From assembly GCA_903920215.1 (NCBI GenBank), contig CAIXLG010000135.1, positions 1 through 57,621 of the forward strand: 57,621 bases of DNA. The letters are read 5' to 3'. The position numbers and the translations under genes are program-made. The stretch's first letter is position 1, and each line of letters begins with the position of its first letter. The notes under the pieces are model-generated. The model ran no database searches. It was given only the letters and a program-made list of their open reading frames with translations, and was not told where the DNA came from. Below are positions 17,081 through 28,211 of this stretch, piece after piece. Source of the DNA: an uncultured Chlorobiaceae bacterium (lineage in GTDB: Bacteria > Bacteroidota > Chlorobiia > Chlorobiales > Chlorobiaceae).

Positions 17081-18187
17081 ATGTTTTATTATTTGTTAAA
17101 GTATATCAACGATGTTTTTCACCCTCCGGTGCTTCGTGTTGTTGAGTATCTCACCTTCAGGGCAAGTGCGGCAGCTATTACGGCGTTGTTGATCACCCTG
17201 TTTTTCGGCCCGGGATTTATCAGATATCTGAAAACACGGTTTATCGAGCCGGTCAAGGAGGAAGCTCCTCCGGAGCATAAAAAGAAAAAAGAGCTCCCTA
17301 CGATGGGTGGCCTGCTTATTATTTTTTCTGTTGAGATTTCCGTGCTGCTCTGGTCAAAATTCAATGATCCCCATGTCTGGCTGATTATGGTTGCGATGCT
17401 CTGGATGGGAGGCATCGGGTTTATTGATGATTACCGGAAAGTGGTGCTTAAAATCAAAGGTGGTCTTTCGGCCCGCTACAAGCTGATCGGGCAGGTGACT
17501 CTTGGTCTGATAATCGGGCTCTATACCTGGTTTGATCCGGCTTTTTCGGTGCTTCTTTCAACGACGACTGTCCCGTTTTTCAAACATCTCACGCTTGATT
17601 ACGGGGTTTTTTATGTGCCGATCGTGATTTTTATTATTACAGCAGTATCGAACGCAGTGAATCTGACTGACGGGCTTGATGGTCTTGCTGCAGGCACTTC
17701 AGCTATAGTGGTGACAGGTCTTGGCGGCTTCTCCTATCTGGCAGGCAACGCAGTTTATGCAGTCTATCTCAATATTCCCTTTATTCCCGGAGGTGGTGAA
17801 GTTGCCGTTGTCAGTATGGCGATTGTGATGGCCTGTGTCGGCTTTTTGTGGTTTAATTCGCATCCGGCCGAGATTATCATGGGTGATACCGGTTCCCTTG
17901 CTCTCGGCAGCGCTATTGCCGTCATTGCCCTTTTGATAAAACAGGAGCTGCTTCTGCCGGTGATCGCCGGAGTTTTTGTAATGGAAACACTTTCTGTTTC
18001 CCTGCAGGTACTCTATTTCAAATTCACGAAAATGCGGTTTGGCCAGGGAAAGAGAATTTTTCTTATGGCGCCTCTGCACCATCATTTTCAGCTGAAAGGG
18101 TGGGCTGAGCAAAAGATCGTGATACGGTTCTGGATTATAGCTATTCTCTTTTTTCTTGTGAGTCTCATGACCTTAAAACTCAGATAA
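17081..18187 (+). CDS. mraY: Phospho-MurNAc-pentapeptide transferase MraY
   Basis: 368 residues with about ten membrane helices. Typical MraY signatures are present: a basic stretch then [33 protein letters not shown] (the DD motif, catalytic region), [15 protein letters not shown] (NxxNLxDGLDGLA), [16 protein letters not shown], and the C-terminal [13 protein letters not shown]. It transfers phospho-MurNAc-pentapeptide to undecaprenyl phosphate to make lipid I at the inner membrane. Its TAA shares one base with the murD ATG (TAATG), a coupling junction. Confidence 0.97.
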   Translation: MFYYLLKYINDVFHPPVLRVVEYLTFRASAAAITALLITLFFGPGFIRYLKTRFIEPVKEEAPPEHKKKKELPTMGGLLIIFSVEISVLLWSKFNDPHVWLIMVAMLWMGGIGFIDDYRKVVLKIKGGLSARYKLIGQVTLGLIIGLYTWFDPAFSVLLSTTTVPFFKHLTLDYGVFYVPIVIFIITAVSNAVNLTDGLDGLAAGTSAIVVTGLGGFSYLAGNAVYAVYLNIPFIPGGGEVAVVSMAIVMACVGFLWFNSHPAEIIMGDTGSLALGSAIAVIALLIKQELLLPVIAGVFVMETLSVSLQVLYFKFTKMRFGQGKRIFLMAPLHHHFQLKGWAEQKIVIRFWIIAILFFLVSLMTLKLR

Positions 18188-19584
18188 TGACGATGGATCT
18201 GTCGGGTAAAAAGGTATCGGTTATCGGTGCTGGGAAGAGCGGCATTGCCGCTGCGGAGCTGCTCCAGAGTGCTGGAGCGGATGTGCTGCTCAGTGACTTT
18301 GGCCGGATTGATGAGAGCGCAGTGCTGCGTCTCGGGAACAACAAGATATCCGTTGAAGAGGAAGGGCATTCGGAAAGGGTTTATGATGCCGACCTGTGTG
18401 TCATCAGTCCCGGAATTCCTCCCTCTGCCCAGGTGGTGAAAACCATGGAATCAAAAGGGATTCATATTGTCAGTGAAATAGAGATAGCCAGCCGTTTCTG
18501 CAAGGCAAGAGTTGTAGGGATATCAGGAACGGATGGCAAGACGACGACTTCGACGCTTATTCATCGAATTCTGGAGGCTGACGGGCTCCGGAACGGATAC
18601 CGATCATTCAGTGTCGGAAATATCGGGGTGCCGTTTTCCTCATTGGTAAAGGAGATGACTTCACGTGACGTTGCGGTTGTTGAACTGAGCAGTTACCAGC
18701 TGGAGCGATGCTTTACCTTCAGGCCGAATGTTGCGGTGATTACCAATATTACCCCTGATCATCTCAAGCGTTATGAAGGCGATATTTACCGGTATGCTGC
18801 GGCGAAGTTCCGCATTTATGCAAACCAGGGTGAGGCGGATACGCTTATTTATAATGAGGATGATCCTTTGCTGCGGGAGCATTTTGCCGGATGGCAATTC
18901 CCGTTTGCTGTTGTGCCGTTCGGTTTGGAGCCTGCACATGGAGGAGAGACGGATCGTCGGGTTGTTTTGGTTGAGGGTGAATCGGTTGTGGTGCGTACTT
19001 CCAGGGGTGAAGAAAAGGTGATTGAAATATCGGAGTTTTTGAAAAACAGTTTTCGAGGGCGCCACAATATCTCCAATGTGCTTGCGGCAGTTGCTGCGGC
19101 AGGGGCTTTGGGGATCGACAGTGAGGTGGTGCGTTCGGTGCTCAGGGAGTTCAAGGGGGTTGAGCATCGTCAGGAGTTTGTGATGACGGTGAACGGGGCC
19201 AGCTGGGTCAATGATTCAAAAGCTACGAATATCAATGCCATGCGCCAGGCGCTTGAAGCGGTGCCGGGGAGCTGTGTGCTTATTGCCGGAGGGCAGGATA
19301 AGGGGAACGATTACTCCTCTATTGCCGGGCTTGTAAGGGAAAAAGTTTCACTGATTATTGCTATGGGCGAGTCGAAGTCATTAATTACTGCCGCATTTGC
19401 TGGTATTGTTGCGGTGAAAGAGGCTCAGTCGCTCGCTTATGCCGTGTCGCTTGCCCATGAGGCTGCCGGGGAAGGAGAAACTGTGTTGTTTTCACCCGGA
19501 TGCGCCAGCTTTGACATGTTTGAGAATTTCGAGGATCGTGGAATAAAGTTCAAACAATGTGTTCATCACTTACTGCCATGCTGA
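18187..19584 (+). CDS. murD: UDP-MurNAc-L-alanine:D-glutamate ligase MurD
   Basis: 465 residues. Motifs: [19 protein letters not shown] (N-terminal Rossmann-like UDP site), [30 protein letters not shown] (ATP loop), [21 protein letters not shown], and [13 protein letters not shown] near the C-terminal domain with [12 protein letters not shown]. It adds D-glutamate to UDP-MurNAc-L-Ala. Start at the TAATG junction with mraY; the ATG six bases later (18193) would drop two residues. Its 3' end overlaps ftsW. Confidence 0.96.
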   Translation: MTMDLSGKKVSVIGAGKSGIAAAELLQSAGADVLLSDFGRIDESAVLRLGNNKISVEEEGHSERVYDADLCVISPGIPPSAQVVKTMESKGIHIVSEIEIASRFCKARVVGISGTDGKTTTSTLIHRILEADGLRNGYRSFSVGNIGVPFSSLVKEMTSRDVAVVELSSYQLERCFTFRPNVAVITNITPDHLKRYEGDIYRYAAAKFRIYANQGEADTLIYNEDDPLLREHFAGWQFPFAVVPFGLEPAHGGETDRRVVLVEGESVVVRTSRGEEKVIEISEFLKNSFRGRHNISNVLAAVAAAGALGIDSEVVRSVLREFKGVEHRQEFVMTVNGASWVNDSKATNINAMRQALEAVPGSCVLIAGGQDKGNDYSSIAGLVREKVSLIIAMGESKSLITAAFAGIVAVKEAQSLAYAVSLAHEAAGEGETVLFSPGCASFDMFENFEDRGIKFKQCVHHLLPC

Positions 19585-20771
19585 ATACAGATATCATTTC
19601 CGATGCCGTGGTGGTAAATCCTTCTGATGAACTTGTGCTGCCTTCACGGGGAGAGGGTATTGCCGGGAAGCTGCTGATGCTTATTGTTACCATTCTGATG
19701 TGCATCGGTGTTGTTATTGTCTATAGCAGCGGAGCGGGATGGGCTGAAACCAAATATTCGAACCCTGAGTATTTTCTGTGGCGTCAGCTGACTTTTTCTG
19801 TTCTTGGCATCATAACCATTCTGCTGGTTGCGCAACTGGACTATCATTTTTTCTTGAAGACCAGCAAGATCATCCTTTTTGCAAGCATTATTCTTCTCAC
19901 GTCGCTTCTTCTCTTGAAAGCTTTCGGGAAGATTTCGGGAGCGGCTCGCTGGATAGGGGTCGGTCCACTTAAATTTCAGGTGTCGGACTTTGCCAAATAT
20001 GCGATCATCTTTCATTTTTCACGGCTTATAACCGAAAAACAGAGTTATATACGAGACCTCAATAACTCGTACTATCCCCTGCTTACTATTCTGATGGCCG
20101 TTGTGTCGCTTGTGGCTCTTGAGCCGAATTTCAGTACGGCATCGCTTATTGCCCTGATAGGGTTTATGCTGATGTTTATCGGCGGTGTCAATGTCCGGCA
20201 TCTCCTTTCGACGTTTTCGCTGCTTATTCCCATTGGGGTTGTGTTTGCCATTGCGGCTCCCTACAGGGCGGCCCGTCTGCTCTCCTTTACCAGCAAGGAT
20301 GAAAAAGTGATGAGCTATCAGGTTGTGCAGGCGCTTATCGGCCTCGGAAACGGGGGGACGTTTGGACTCGGCATTGGAGCCAGCAAGCAGAGGGATCTCT
20401 ATCTGCCGCTCTCGTATAATGATTTTGTGTTTGTCATTATCGGAGAGGAGTACGGGTTTGTCGGAGGGATTGCTCTTATTGCGCTTTTTACCGGTTTTTT
20501 TGTCTGCGGGATGGTCATAGCCAAGCATGCGCCGGATAAATTCGGGAAATATGTTGCCTGCGGGATCACTATGGCGATTACTCTTTTTGCTTATATCAAT
20601 ATAGCGGTCGCCTGCCATCTGATACCGACCACCGGTGTTGCGCTGCCTTTTATCAGTTATGGCGGCACGGCGCTGCTGCTTAACTCCCTTGGCGTCGGCA
20701 TTCTTATGAGTATATCCCGATACAAGAAACGTGCGATTGAAAAAAGTGTTAAGGCGAGGGTTGCGGTATGA
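19578..20771 (+). CDS. ftsW: Septal peptidoglycan polymerase FtsW
   Basis: About 397 residues from ATG 19578 (ATG 19557 would add seven residues; neither has a clear Shine-Dalgarno). Roughly ten membrane helices with SEDS-family motifs: [13 protein letters not shown], a [23 protein letters not shown] block (the conserved GxxRWI and QPSE-like region, here QVSDFAKY), the EPNFSTASL motif, and the [12 protein letters not shown] and [20 protein letters not shown] signatures near the C-terminus. It polymerises glycan from lipid II together with the ftsI product. Overlaps murD at its start and murG (ATGA) at its end. Confidence 0.95.
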   Translation: MLNTDIISDAVVVNPSDELVLPSRGEGIAGKLLMLIVTILMCIGVVIVYSSGAGWAETKYSNPEYFLWRQLTFSVLGIITILLVAQLDYHFFLKTSKIILFASIILLTSLLLLKAFGKISGAARWIGVGPLKFQVSDFAKYAIIFHFSRLITEKQSYIRDLNNSYYPLLTILMAVVSLVALEPNFSTASLIALIGFMLMFIGGVNVRHLLSTFSLLIPIGVVFAIAAPYRAARLLSFTSKDEKVMSYQVVQALIGLGNGGTFGLGIGASKQRDLYLPLSYNDFVFVIIGEEYGFVGGIALIALFTGFFVCGMVIAKHAPDKFGKYVACGITMAITLFAYINIAVACHLIPTTGVALPFISYGGTALLLNSLGVGILMSISRYKKRAIEKSVKARVAV

Positions 20772-21865
20772 AGGTTCTTTTTGCAGGCGGTGGAACGGGA
20801 GGTCATTTATATCCGGCTGTAGCTATGGCCGCAGAGCTCAGGAAGCTTGTCGGGGATGCGGGGATTTCATTTGCGGGAACGGTAAGCGGCATTGAGTCGA
20901 CCGAAGTGCCGAGACTCGGCTACAGGCTTCATCTTATTCCGGTAAGAGGCTTGAAAAGAGGGGCATTTCTCGGAAATATCATTGCAAATTTCAGTGTGCT
21001 TGTCGATTTTGCATCGGCGGTGGGACGTGCGGTTGCGCTCATCGGGCGGGAGAAGCCGGATGTTGTTGTCGGTACCGGGGGGTTTGTAAGCGCTCCATTG
21101 CTTCTCGCTGCTCAGCTTACGGGGAAAAAAACACTCATTCAGGAACAAAATGCGTTTCCGGGTGTGACGACTAAACTGCTTTCGACACTTGCCTGTGAGG
21201 TGCATCTTTCTTTTGAGGAGGCACGGCGCTTTATTGTTAAAAAAAAGAACGTCTTTGTTTCAGGCAATCCTGCCCGGTCGTTTGAGCCTCAGAACGGGCA
21301 TGTGGCAAGGGTTCGTTTTGGCTTGAGCTTCGAGCGGCCTACCCTTCTTGTTTTCGGCGGCAGTCGTGGGGCGCGTTCGATAAACAATGCGGTGCTTAAG
21401 CGGCTCAGCGATATTACCGTTTCCGGAAATCTTATATGGCAGACGGGTGCGCTTGATTATGAACGGATAAAGAAAGAGGTCGCGCCTTCGCCTTATCTAT
21501 GGGTGGGGCCTTACATTGAGGATATGGGGTCAGCATACAGTGCCGCTGATCTGGTGCTTTGCCGTTCAGGGGCATCATCTCTAGCGGAGCTGACCAATCT
21601 CGGGAAGCCTTCGGTTCTTGTGCCGTATCCCTATGCGACCGGAGATCATCAGCGGTATAATGCGCGTGCGCTTCTGAAGAACGGGGCGACTCTTATGATT
21701 GAGGATGGCGCGCTTGGTGAAGAGGGATCGATAAAAAATATTCTTGAACTGCTCGGTGATCCGGAAAAACTGAAAAGCATGGGAGCGGCTTCACGCACAC
21801 TGGCGTATCCGGATGCAGCCCGCCAGCTGGCTATGCGAATTATCGGTCTTGCAAAAACACATTAA
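20768..21865 (+). CDS. murG: UDP-GlcNAc:lipid I N-acetylglucosaminyltransferase MurG
   Basis: 365 residues, a GT-B glycosyltransferase. The N-terminal [14 protein letters not shown] loop, the middle [16 protein letters not shown] and [14 protein letters not shown], then the second domain with [15 protein letters not shown] and [31 protein letters not shown]. It adds GlcNAc to lipid I, giving lipid II on the cytoplasmic side of the membrane. It starts inside the ftsW stop (ATGA overlap), and is followed 21 bp later by murC. Confidence 0.97.
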   Translation: MKVLFAGGGTGGHLYPAVAMAAELRKLVGDAGISFAGTVSGIESTEVPRLGYRLHLIPVRGLKRGAFLGNIIANFSVLVDFASAVGRAVALIGREKPDVVVGTGGFVSAPLLLAAQLTGKKTLIQEQNAFPGVTTKLLSTLACEVHLSFEEARRFIVKKKNVFVSGNPARSFEPQNGHVARVRFGLSFERPTLLVFGGSRGARSINNAVLKRLSDITVSGNLIWQTGALDYERIKKEVAPSPYLWVGPYIEDMGSAYSAADLVLCRSGASSLAELTNLGKPSVLVPYPYATGDHQRYNARALLKNGATLMIEDGALGEEGSIKNILELLGDPEKLKSMGAASRTLAYPDAARQLAMRIIGLAKTH

Positions 21866-21886
21866 CAGGAAGAGAGCGTAACACAC

Positions 21887-23290
21887 ATGGAACTCGGGAA
21901 AACAAAAAGTGTTCATATTGTAGGAATCGGAGGCGCTGGAATGAGTGCCATTGCTGAACTGCTGCTGAAGTCGGGCTTCGGGGTGTCGGGATCCGACCTC
22001 TCATCCGGCGAGGTGACCGACAGGCTGGCAGCGAATGGTGCGGTAATTTACCGGGGGCATCGGGCCGAGCAGGTAGCTGCGTGTGATGTGGTCGTGTACT
22101 CGTCGGCGATAAGGCCGGAAGAGAATATTGAGATCCTGGCTGCTGAAAAAGCGGGTATTCCGGTCATCAAACGCGACGAGATGCTTGGTGAGCTTATGCG
22201 CTATAAATATGGCATATGCATTGCGGGAACTCATGGGAAGACAACGACTACCGCCATGATCGCCACGATGCTTATCGAGTCGGGTGAGTCGCCTACGGTA
22301 ATGATTGGCGGGATATCGGATTATCTGAAAGGCAGTACCGTTGTCGGGGATGGAAAGTATATGGTGATTGAGGCTGATGAGTTTGATCGTGCGTTTTTAA
22401 AGCTTACTCCGACGATTGCCATTGTCAACAGTCTTGAGTCGGAACATATGGATACCTACGGGACGCTTGATGAGCTGAAGCAGGCATTTATTGCTTTTGC
22501 CAATGAAGTGCCTTTTTACGGGCGGGTGATCTGTTGTGTTGACTGGCCGGAGATCAGAAAGATCATCCCTTTAATGAACCGCCTCTATACGACGTTCGGA
22601 ATTGACGAGCCTGCCGATGTGATGGCGACGGACATTGTGCTTGAAAAACAACACGCAACCTTTACTGTGCAGGCTTATGGCCGGGAGTATCGTGATGTCT
22701 GCATCAATGTGCCGGGTCGACATAATGTGCTGAATGCCCTGGCGGCTTTTTCGGCGGGTATTGAGCTTGGGATTGTGCCCGAACGGCTGATTGCCGGGCT
22801 TGGCAGGTATAGCGGCATGAGGAGAAGGTTTCAGGTGAAATACGATAATGGCGCAGGGTTAATGGTTGTTGATGATTACGCCCATCATCCTTCTGAAGTG
22901 AAGGCGACCGTCAAGGCGGCTAAAAGCGGATGGGCGGAATCGAAAGTCATTGCTGTTTTTCAGCCGCATCTGTTTTCGCGTACGAGAGAGTTTGCTGATG
23001 AATATGGCTGGGCGCTTTCAAGAGCTGACATTGTCTATGTCGCGGATGTTTATCCGTCGCGGGAAAAGGCCGCGGATTTTCCTGGTGTCGACGGGGGGCT
23101 GGTGGCTGCTGCGGTTCGAAAGGCAGGGGGAAAGCATGTAGAGTTTATTGCTGAAAAGGAGCCTCTTTTTTCGGCTCTTGAAGGGCATATGAAGAATGGG
23201 AACATGCTTCTGTTTATGGGTGCGGGCGACATCACCATACTGGCTTCGAGAGTTGCCGAGGCTTGCAGTAAGTGTTTAACCGGAAAATGA
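21887..23290 (+). CDS. murC: UDP-MurNAc:L-alanine ligase MurC
   Basis: 467 residues. Motifs: [19 protein letters not shown] (UDP site), [35 protein letters not shown] (ATP loop), [53 protein letters not shown] and [16 protein letters not shown]. It starts the peptide stem by adding L-Ala to UDP-MurNAc. It is the fourth Mur ligase in this cluster. Downstream neighbour is ftsQ directly; murB and ddl, often found between them in other phyla, are not here. Confidence 0.97.
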   Translation: MELGKTKSVHIVGIGGAGMSAIAELLLKSGFGVSGSDLSSGEVTDRLAANGAVIYRGHRAEQVAACDVVVYSSAIRPEENIEILAAEKAGIPVIKRDEMLGELMRYKYGICIAGTHGKTTTTAMIATMLIESGESPTVMIGGISDYLKGSTVVGDGKYMVIEADEFDRAFLKLTPTIAIVNSLESEHMDTYGTLDELKQAFIAFANEVPFYGRVICCVDWPEIRKIIPLMNRLYTTFGIDEPADVMATDIVLEKQHATFTVQAYGREYRDVCINVPGRHNVLNALAAFSAGIELGIVPERLIAGLGRYSGMRRRFQVKYDNGAGLMVVDDYAHHPSEVKATVKAAKSGWAESKVIAVFQPHLFSRTREFADEYGWALSRADIVYVADVYPSREKAADFPGVDGGLVAAAVRKAGGKHVEFIAEKEPLFSALEGHMKNGNMLLFMGAGDITILASRVAEACSKCLTGK

Positions 23291-23328
23291 GAGTGACCTC
23301 ATGAAAGGATTTGAAAAAACTTTTGTGT

Positions 23329-24216
23329 ATGGCTGAAGGTGAACGAAAAGATTATTACCCTGACACGGCTCCTTTGGGATATTCTGAAGAGGGCGATGGG
23401 GGGGAAATGCCTGATGGTACTGTTCCGGCTCATGGGGGTAACTGGAAAGCAAGAGTATTTATTCTGTTTGTGGTTCTTGCCGGGTTGGCCGCGCTGGCGA
23501 ATTATTCCTCTCGCTGGAAAAAGGATGTGGTTGTCCGCGACATTGTTGTAGAAGGAGTGTCGAGTGCTGTTGCCAAGGATTTTGCATCGGTCATGAAGAG
23601 CTATAAAGGCAGAGGTATCGAGGAGCTTGATCCGGCTGAATTAAAAGCCAGGGTTATGCGTTTTGCCTTTGTCAGGGATGCGGTGATCAGCAAGGAGCTG
23701 AACGGAATTGTCCGTGTAAAGGTTATGGAGCGTGTGCCTCTCGCTTTGACGGTGATGAACGGAGAGATTATGGCCGTTGATACTGAAGGGTTTCTTCTGC
23801 CGGCGAAAAAAGAGTTGACGGTGCAACTGCCGAAATTGCTTTCGGTGTCGGGCATAAGCCGTTTGAAAGCTGTGGGAAATGGTCTTCAGCAACTTGACAG
23901 TCGTGATCTGGAGGTGCTCCGGCAGTTTCTTTCGGCACTTTCAGAGACCAGTTATGCGCGTCTGCTTATTCGGGAACTACACTTTGAAGGGAACAATCTG
24001 ACCTACTGTGTGGCGGTACAGGCTCCTACCCGTTTTATTGTCGGTAATGACGGGAACTTCAAGGAAAAGTTGAAAAAATTCGAGATATTTTGGCAAAAGG
24101 TAGTTTCAAAAAAAGGGTTCGGCTCATATGAGAGCGTGGATCTCCGGTTCACGGACAGGATCTTTACAAAGGATATACTGTTGCCTCAGGCTACCCAGAA
24201 TAGTTCCAAGTTATAA
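23329..24216 (+). CDS. ftsQ: Cell division protein FtsQ/DivIB
   Basis: About 295 residues from ATG 23329: a cytoplasmic tail of about 40 residues, one membrane helix (VFILFVVLAGLAALANYS), and a periplasmic POTRA domain starting VVVRDIVVEGVSSAVAKDFASVMKSY and ending with a VMERVPLAL-type strand, then the FtsQ beta domain. This bitopic protein joins FtsB/FtsL and couples the Z ring to septal synthesis. TTG 23311 would add six residues and lies one base after AAGGA; no good Shine-Dalgarno precedes 23329, so the exact start is uncertain. Place between murC and ftsA supports the call. Confidence 0.88.
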   Translation: MAEGERKDYYPDTAPLGYSEEGDGGEMPDGTVPAHGGNWKARVFILFVVLAGLAALANYSSRWKKDVVVRDIVVEGVSSAVAKDFASVMKSYKGRGIEELDPAELKARVMRFAFVRDAVISKELNGIVRVKVMERVPLALTVMNGEIMAVDTEGFLLPAKKELTVQLPKLLSVSGISRLKAVGNGLQQLDSRDLEVLRQFLSALSETSYARLLIRELHFEGNNLTYCVAVQAPTRFIVGNDGNFKEKLKKFEIFWQKVVSKKGFGSYESVDLRFTDRIFTKDILLPQATQNSSKL

Positions 24217-24234
24217 TCACGCAGAAAGAGAACA

Positions 24235-25536
24235 ATGCTGAAAAGCAATATTGCTGTTGGTCTTGATATCGGTACAACAAAGGTGTGTGTTGTCGTTGCC
24301 GAAAAGGATGAATTAGGAAAGCTCAATGTACTTGGAAAAGGACGATCTAATTCCGATGGTCTTCAGAGGGCTACAGTTGTCAATATCAACAAGACTGTTG
24401 ATGCTATAAAGGCGGCCGTTGCTGATGCTGAGCGGGAGTCGTCCATTCGCATTCTTGGCGTCAATGTCGGCATTTCTGGTGCACATGTCCACTGTATTCA
24501 CAGTAATTCGGAAATAAGCGTCAACCAGACGGGGATTGTCAATGAGTCCGATGTGAGGCGGTTTCTGGAAAAGGCCAAAACCAATATCAGGTATCTGGAT
24601 ATTGATCATGAAATTATTCATGTGATTCCGCAGGAGTTCATTGTTGATGATCAGGAGGGGCTGCTTGATCCGATAGGCATGGCAGGTACGACCATGAGAG
24701 GCAGCGCATATATCGTTGTGGGACTGAGAACCAAGATCCGCAATATAAAGCAGTGTGTTGAAAAGGCCGGGCTGGAGATCAGTGCGGTTACCTTTGAGCC
24801 GGTTGCCTCGGGTATGGCGGTGATGAAGGAGCGGGAGAAGAAAAGCGGCGTGGTTGTCATTGATATTGGCGGAGGGACCACTGAGGTGGCTATTTATATT
24901 GATGGTGCAATCCGCTATTCGGAGGTTATCAAAGTTGCGGGAAATGATGTTACTCATGATCTGGCTCATGGCGTCAAGGCACTCTATGAGGTGGCTGAGG
25001 AGCTGAAAATAAAGCATGGCTGCGCTTACGCTCAGATCAGTGGGGAGGATGAGGCTATTCTTATTGAAGGTATTGAGGGCCGTCCGCAGAAAACTTTTCC
25101 GAAGAGCTCGGTGACGATGATTATTGAGGCAAGAATGATGGAGATTATTGAGCTTGTGCGTGATTCAATACAGCGGTCGGGCTATTATGAATATATCAAT
25201 GCCGGTGCAATAATAACGGGAGGAGGATCTCTTCTTCCCGGGACTGAAGAGCTTGCTCATGATGTTCTCGGGCTTGATATCCGGATCGGGTATCCTGAAG
25301 GGGTATCGGGCGGGATTAAGGGTTCCGTCAACAACCCTATGTACGCTACTGTTATGGGGCTTGTTGCCCATGCATTTCAGAATAATCTCTCTGAAGATTA
25401 TAGGTTCTCGCCTTCAGCAGGGGAAATTAAGCCTGATATTCCGGTACAGATCGCTGAGGAACCGGAGGTGCAGGAGCAGAATCCCGCCGGAAAGAAAATT
25501 GTGGACCGGATGAAGAAATTCTGGGATAATCTATGA
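24235..25536 (+). CDS. ftsA: Cell division protein FtsA
   Basis: 433 residues of actin fold. The phosphate-1 loop VGLDIGTTKVCVVVAE opens the protein; the 1C domain specific to FtsA follows (GRSNSDGLQRATVVNINKTVDAI, VNVGISGAHVH); phosphate-2 VVIDIGGGTTEVAIYIDGA and the adenosine loop AGAIITGGGSLLPG are intact. It ends with VDRMKKFWDNL, an amphipathic helix that tethers FtsA to the membrane. It anchors FtsZ filaments. It lies 18 bp after ftsQ and 42 bp before ftsZ. Confidence 0.96.
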   Translation: MLKSNIAVGLDIGTTKVCVVVAEKDELGKLNVLGKGRSNSDGLQRATVVNINKTVDAIKAAVADAERESSIRILGVNVGISGAHVHCIHSNSEISVNQTGIVNESDVRRFLEKAKTNIRYLDIDHEIIHVIPQEFIVDDQEGLLDPIGMAGTTMRGSAYIVVGLRTKIRNIKQCVEKAGLEISAVTFEPVASGMAVMKEREKKSGVVVIDIGGGTTEVAIYIDGAIRYSEVIKVAGNDVTHDLAHGVKALYEVAEELKIKHGCAYAQISGEDEAILIEGIEGRPQKTFPKSSVTMIIEARMMEIIELVRDSIQRSGYYEYINAGAIITGGGSLLPGTEELAHDVLGLDIRIGYPEGVSGGIKGSVNNPMYATVMGLVAHAFQNNLSEDYRFSPSAGEIKPDIPVQIAEEPEVQEQNPAGKKIVDRMKKFWDNL

Positions 25537-25578
25537 TTCGATATATACATAAGCCTTTTAACGAGGAGAACTGACACG

Positions 25579-26880
25579 ATGGCATTTGAGCTTGATCCCG
25601 GGCTGTTTGACAGTGACCAGGGAAAAGGGGTCACCATAAGAATTGTCGGCGTCGGAGGTTGCGGCGGCAATGCTGTAAATAACATGATTGACAGGAAAAT
25701 AAGCGGTGTTGAATATATCGTGTTCAATACTGACCGTCAGGCACTCCTGAACTCAAAAGCTCCTCTCAGGGTGCAGATCGGGAAGAAAGCCACTAACGGG
25801 CTTGGTGCGGGTGCTGATCCGGCCAAGGGGCGTCAGGCGGCTGATGATGATCGTGAAATCATTGCGGCTCAGCTCAGGGGGGCGGATCTTGTATTTATTG
25901 CCGCAGGGATGGGTAAAGGTACCGGGACCGGCGCAGCACCTGTTATTGCCTCGATTGCCAGGAATATGGGCATTCTCACCATTGGAGTCGTTACAAGGCC
26001 GTTCAATTTTGAGGGCCAGGTGAAAGCCAAGATTGCCGACGGAGGGATTGCTGAACTGCGAAAGTATATTGACACTCTTATTCTTGTTGAAAATGAGAAG
26101 ATACTGAGTATTGCCGAGGAAGGGGTAAGCGCCACCGAAGCTTTTAATATGGCTAATGATGTGCTCTACAGGGCGGCTAAAGGGATTGCTGATATTATTA
26201 CCCGCCATGGGCATGTCAATGTCGATTTTGCAGATGTCCGCAGCATTATGTCGGGAGCGGGAGATGCTGTTATGGGTTCTGCTGCTGCGGCAGGTGACCG
26301 GCGGGCCCTCAAAGCTTCATCGGATGCGCTCAACAGCCCTCTGCTTGAAGGTGTATCGGTAAAAGGCGCTAAAGGCGTTCTGGTCAACATTACTGGCGAG
26401 GTCACCATGCGCGACATGTCGGACGCCATGAACTATATCGAGGAACAGGTGGGCAGTGAGGCCAAGATTATCAATGGATATGTGGATGAACCTCAGGTAT
26501 CAGGTGAAATAAGGGTTACTGTTATTGTTACCGGCTTCAAGCGAAAAGCAGAGGAGGACGGAAAGGAGACGGCTGTCCGGCGCCCTGTTACGCCGATGCA
26601 TGCGCTCAGGTCAGGTAGTGTTGTCCAGTCTGCCCAGCCTGCAAGATCGACTGCAACCCTTTTTTCCGAGAGGCAGGAGGAGGATCTGCGTATTCCCGCT
26701 TACATACGAAGACAGTTGTCGATACATGACACCCGTGAGGTCGGGAGCGGAAAACAGGGTGCGCGTGACGCCGATCACAATCCGCTCGCCCTTGGCGTGA
26801 AGGGAGAGCGTGAAGACAGGATTGAGAAAGGCCTGACAGATACGCCGGCTTATCTTCGCCGAAAAAATAATGGTGTCTGA
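25579..26880 (+). CDS. ftsZ: Cell division protein FtsZ
   Basis: 433 residues of tubulin fold: [18 protein letters not shown] at the start, FNTDRQAL, the G-box [43 protein letters not shown] and [11 protein letters not shown] with the T7-loop acidic residues. GTP-dependent polymers form the Z ring. A variable linker of about 60 residues follows residue 320. The C-terminal partner-binding peptide appears twice: RIPAYIRRQ (26689-26715) and again TPAYLRRK at the very end (26842-26865), about 50 residues apart. A GAGGAG-like Shine-Dalgarno (GAGGAGAA) precedes ATG 25579. Last gene of the dcw cluster. Confidence 0.97.
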   Translation: MAFELDPGLFDSDQGKGVTIRIVGVGGCGGNAVNNMIDRKISGVEYIVFNTDRQALLNSKAPLRVQIGKKATNGLGAGADPAKGRQAADDDREIIAAQLRGADLVFIAAGMGKGTGTGAAPVIASIARNMGILTIGVVTRPFNFEGQVKAKIADGGIAELRKYIDTLILVENEKILSIAEEGVSATEAFNMANDVLYRAAKGIADIITRHGHVNVDFADVRSIMSGAGDAVMGSAAAAGDRRALKASSDALNSPLLEGVSVKGAKGVLVNITGEVTMRDMSDAMNYIEEQVGSEAKIINGYVDEPQVSGEIRVTVIVTGFKRKAEEDGKETAVRRPVTPMHALRSGSVVQSAQPARSTATLFSERQEEDLRIPAYIRRQLSIHDTREVGSGKQGARDADHNPLALGVKGEREDRIEKGLTDTPAYLRRKNNGV

Positions 26881-26910
26881 ATTTCTGGCATAATCAAACG
26901 CAAGGATGCA

Positions 26911-28203
26911 ATGAGCTATCGGCCCCTTTCTGCAGAAGAAGCGGTAACAAAAATTAAATCGGGCGACAGGGTTTTTTTGCATACTGCAGCTGCCACTCCA
27001 CAGCGGCTCATTGATGCGATGGTTCAACGCTCCGCTGAGTTGAGAAATGTTGAAATCGTCAGTCTTCACACCGAAGGGGACGCGGCTTATGCAAGGCCGG
27101 AGTATCGTGACAGTTTCAGGTTGAACGCTCTGTTTGTCGGTAAAAATGTCAGGCAGTCGGTTCAGAATGGCGACGCTGATGCGATTCCCGTTTTTCTGAG
27201 TGAAATCCCCTCTCTCTTCCTTAACAAAATCCTTCCCCTTGATGTAGCCCTTGTTCATGTTTCACCTCCTGATCGACATGGCTACTGCTCTCTCGGTGTT
27301 TCAGTCGATGTTACCCTTGCTGCTCTCCATTCTGCAAAACTGGTTATTGCACAGGTCAATCCGAACATGCCGAGAACTCTTGGAGAAGGGCTGCTTCATA
27401 TCAGCAAGATCCATGCAATGGTTGATGTGTCTGATGCCATTCTTGAAACTCCCAGACATGTGTTAAGTGACGAGGAGATCCGCATCGGCAGCCATATTGC
27501 TTCTATCGTTGAGGACGGGGCGACGCTTCAGCTGGGAATCGGCGCCATCCCTGATGCCACACTTGCTTCGCTTTCCGGCCATAAAGACCTTGGCATTCAT
27601 TCTGAAATGTTTTCGGATGGCATTATTGACCTTGTGGAAAAAGGTGTGATTAACGGGCGAAAAAAGCGGACCCATAAGGAGATTATTGTGGCAAGCTTTC
27701 TTATTGGTACCAGAAAATTATATGATTTTGTGGATGACAATCCTCTTGTTGCGATGCTGCCTTCGGATTATGTCAACGATACACGGGAAATCAGGAGAAA
27801 TCCCCGTGTGACGGCAATTAACAGTGCCCTTGAAATTGACATGACAGGCCAGGTGTGTGCTGATTCGATCGGGCAGAAATTTTATTCAGGTGTCGGCGGT
27901 CAGATGGACTTTATACGAGGTGCAGCGCTTTCAGAAGGCGGTAAGCCGATTATTGCGCTGCCGTCGACTACAAGCAAGGGATTGTCGAGGATTGTGCCGC
28001 AGCTGAAGCCGGGAGCGGGTGTCGTTACGACAAGGGCTCATGTGCAGTATGTGGTTACCGAATTCGGAATTGTCAATCTGCATGGCAAAAATCTGCGGCA
28101 GAGAGCCGAAGCGCTTGCAAGCATTGCCCATCCGGATTTCAGGGAGGAGATATCCCGTCAGGCTCATGAGCTCTATGGCTCCTATGGAAAGGGGTACAGT
28201 TGA
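26911..28203 (+). CDS. Acetyl-CoA hydrolase/CoA-transferase family protein
   Basis: 430 residues of the type I CoA-transferase family (AcetylCoA_hyd_C). It starts RPLSAEEAVTKIKSGDRVFLHTAAATPQRLIDAM, has HVSPPDRHGYCSLGVSVD, the oxyanion/catalytic block LGIHSEMFSDGI with Glu232 as the probable nucleophile, GQMDFIRGA, and YVVTEFGIVNLHGKNLRQRAEAL. It most resembles 4-hydroxybutyrate or succinate:acetate CoA-transferases: the enzyme forms a glutamyl-CoA thioester and moves CoA between short acids. The substrate pair cannot be read from the sequence. It starts 30 bp after ftsZ with AAGGA upstream, so it may be read through from the division cluster, an unexpected place for a metabolic enzyme. Confidence 0.88.
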   Translation: MSYRPLSAEEAVTKIKSGDRVFLHTAAATPQRLIDAMVQRSAELRNVEIVSLHTEGDAAYARPEYRDSFRLNALFVGKNVRQSVQNGDADAIPVFLSEIPSLFLNKILPLDVALVHVSPPDRHGYCSLGVSVDVTLAALHSAKLVIAQVNPNMPRTLGEGLLHISKIHAMVDVSDAILETPRHVLSDEEIRIGSHIASIVEDGATLQLGIGAIPDATLASLSGHKDLGIHSEMFSDGIIDLVEKGVINGRKKRTHKEIIVASFLIGTRKLYDFVDDNPLVAMLPSDYVNDTREIRRNPRVTAINSALEIDMTGQVCADSIGQKFYSGVGGQMDFIRGAALSEGGKPIIALPSTTSKGLSRIVPQLKPGAGVVTTRAHVQYVVTEFGIVNLHGKNLRQRAEALASIAHPDFREEISRQAHELYGSYGKGYS

Positions 28204-28211
28204 TATTCTCT

